Position numbers and translations under genes: made by a program. From positions 434,001 through 498,000 of the forward strand of contig CAVZHI010000001.1 of the NCBI GenBank assembly GCA_963775015.1: 64,000 bases of DNA, read 5' to 3'. The first letter of the stretch is position 1. The number at the start of each line of letters is the position of its first letter. This document shows, piece after piece, positions 63,228 to 64,000 of the stretch. A model generated the notes under the pieces. That model did no database searches. It was not told the origin of the DNA and worked only from the letters and a program-made list of their open reading frames with translations. This DNA is from JAEMQF01 sp963775015. GTDB lineage: Bacteria; Pseudomonadota; Gammaproteobacteria; Burkholderiales; Burkholderiaceae_C.

Positions 63228-64000
63228 TTACCCCAGCACCCGCCACGCCGTGCGCTGCACCCATTGGCTGGCGCGATGCCACCAGATCCACCCCAAGGTG
63301 CGCGGTTCGATGTCCACGCGCACCACGCCGCGCAAGCCTGGCCGCAGCGATTCGGCCGAGCCTTCGACGCGGCCGTCGACCTCGAACACGTTGCGCCCGT
63401 CCAGCGTGGTCGCCACCGGGGCGATGCGCGTCACCGTCATCGAAAGCGATTCCTGCGCGAACGCGCCGAACAGCACCTGCGCGCGCTGGCCGTTGCGCAG
63501 CACCGCAATGTCCTGCTCGTCGACTTCGGCGACGATGCGGAACGACCGGTCGGGCGCTACGGTCATCAGCTCCTGGCCGCGTTTCACCGGCATGCCGATC
63601 GACTGCGTCAAGTCCCCCGAGAGCAACACGCCGTCGAAAGGCGCCTTCAACTGCGCGCGCTCGAGTTGCCCGAGCACCAGACCGAGTTGCGCCTGCGCCT
63701 GCTCGATCTTGGAGCGCGCGATCACGATCTGCGCCGCGTCGTCCTTGGTCAGCGCCTCGCGGTACAGGTTGTCGAGCTGCGCGACTTCGGCATTCGACTT
63801 GTCGCGTTCGAGCGCGAGGTCGCGATCGTCGAGCGTGACCAGCACCTGACCGGCCTGAACCGCGTCGCCGGGGCGCAGCATCACGGAGCGCACGAAGCCG
63901 TCCACCGGCGCGGCGACGATGCGCTGGCCTTCGCCTTCGACGCGAGCCGGTGCCACGATCCGATAACTGGCTGGCCAGAGCGCTGCGACGAGCAGCAGCA
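63228..64000 (-). CDS. HlyD-family adaptor, 5' end outside window
   Basis: At least 257 residues, entering from beyond 64000. A membrane helix (LLLVAALWPASYRIV) precedes a lipoyl half (APVDGFVRSVMLRPGDAVQAG), a coiled hairpin (LERDKSNAEVAQL...) and the barrel (FRIVAEVDEQDIAVLRNGQRA). The C-terminus returns to a short WIWWHRASQWVQ segment. It is 16 nt upstream of the M50 fusion gene. This is the third adaptor-type protein of the locus and the first gene visible in the operon. Confidence 0.87.
   Translation of the reverse strand, partial: LLLVAALWPASYRIVAPARVEGEGQRIVAAPVDGFVRSVMLRPGDAVQAGQVLVTLDDRDLALERDKSNAEVAQLDNLYREALTKDDAAQIVIARSKIEQAQAQLGLVLGQLERAQLKAPFDGVLLSGDLTQSIGMPVKRGQELMTVAPDRSFRIVAEVDEQDIAVLRNGQRAQVLFGAFAQESLSMTVTRIAPVATTLDGRNVFEVDGRVEGSAESLRPGLRGVVRVDIEPRTLGWIWWHRASQWVQRTAWRVLG

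Noticed and set aside
1..64000. tRNA, rRNA, CRISPR array or insertion-sequence transposase
   Set aside because: I looked for tRNA-like T-loops, repeated spacers and transposase-like proteins and found none that I could support; the only repeats are the BIME-like elements and the cadherin array.

Overview
The window is high-GC DNA with dense, mostly co-directional operons and ATGA/GTGA-type gene overlaps. It carries an abundance of periplasmic binding proteins (NMT1/SsuA-like, TRAP DctP, TctC/Bug, peptide DppA, ABC_sub_bind). This composition points to a free-living betaproteobacterium of the Burkholderiales (Comamonadaceae/Rubrivivax-like). That is inference from gene content, not from a marker gene. 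No rRNA, tRNA or CRISPR array was seen.

Region 1 (1-29.7 kb) is catabolic and transport DNA. A minus-strand operon (6804 to 306) encodes a DapA-like aldolase, an NMT1-type ABC importer with two permeases, an enolase-superfamily enzyme and a thioredoxin; a second NMT1-type binding protein is divergent from it. Then come an HHH/rod membrane protein with an OmpA protein, a GNAT enzyme, an SDR and a MetE-like enzyme, a phytanoyl-CoA dioxygenase, and a sugar-type operon (Gfo/Idh/MocA, DUF993, TIM-barrel isomerase). These are followed by a TRAP transporter, an acyl-CoA ligase, two ABC_sub_bind proteins around a wrecked higBA toxin-antitoxin pair, an MlrC/EamA pair and a TctC protein.

Region 2 (29.7-34.8 kb) is a decayed defence island. 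It holds an hsdR 5' fragment, a truncated AlbA-type ATPase, a wHTH-nucleotidyltransferase with a two-copy palindromic operator, a HEPN-partner/DUF4357 chimera, a frameshifted Schlafen-AlbA_2 protein, and an hsdM gene that has lost its catalytic centre. Several genes are joined inside their coding sequence.

Region 3 (34.9-43.7 kb) holds a Dpp-type peptide importer in which the permease is fused to two ATPase domains, and a two-gene operon of a FemAB/CelD-like acetyltransferase and a PEP/pyruvate-binding protein.

Region 4 (43.7-64 kb, minus strand) is the most unusual part. It encodes an HlyD adaptor, a PqqD-like/M50 metalloprotease/HlyD fusion, a short SecA-like motor, a second adaptor, and a ~3,480-residue surface protein (LEPR-type N-terminus, DUF4347, about 20 nearly identical 105-residue cadherin repeats). 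A PAS-dual-GGDEF protein and a GGDEF-EAL protein follow. The read-out is a dedicated export/anchoring machine for a giant adhesin with c-di-GMP genes attached.

A second layer runs through the window: many genes are broken by single-base indels, mostly insertions. They are clustered, while long stretches (34.9-49 kb, 55.5-64 kb) are clean. Uncorrected sequencing error is the simplest reading for most of them; the higBA and hsd loci look truly decayed. Four dispersed copies of a REP/BIME-like inverted repeat lie between genes.
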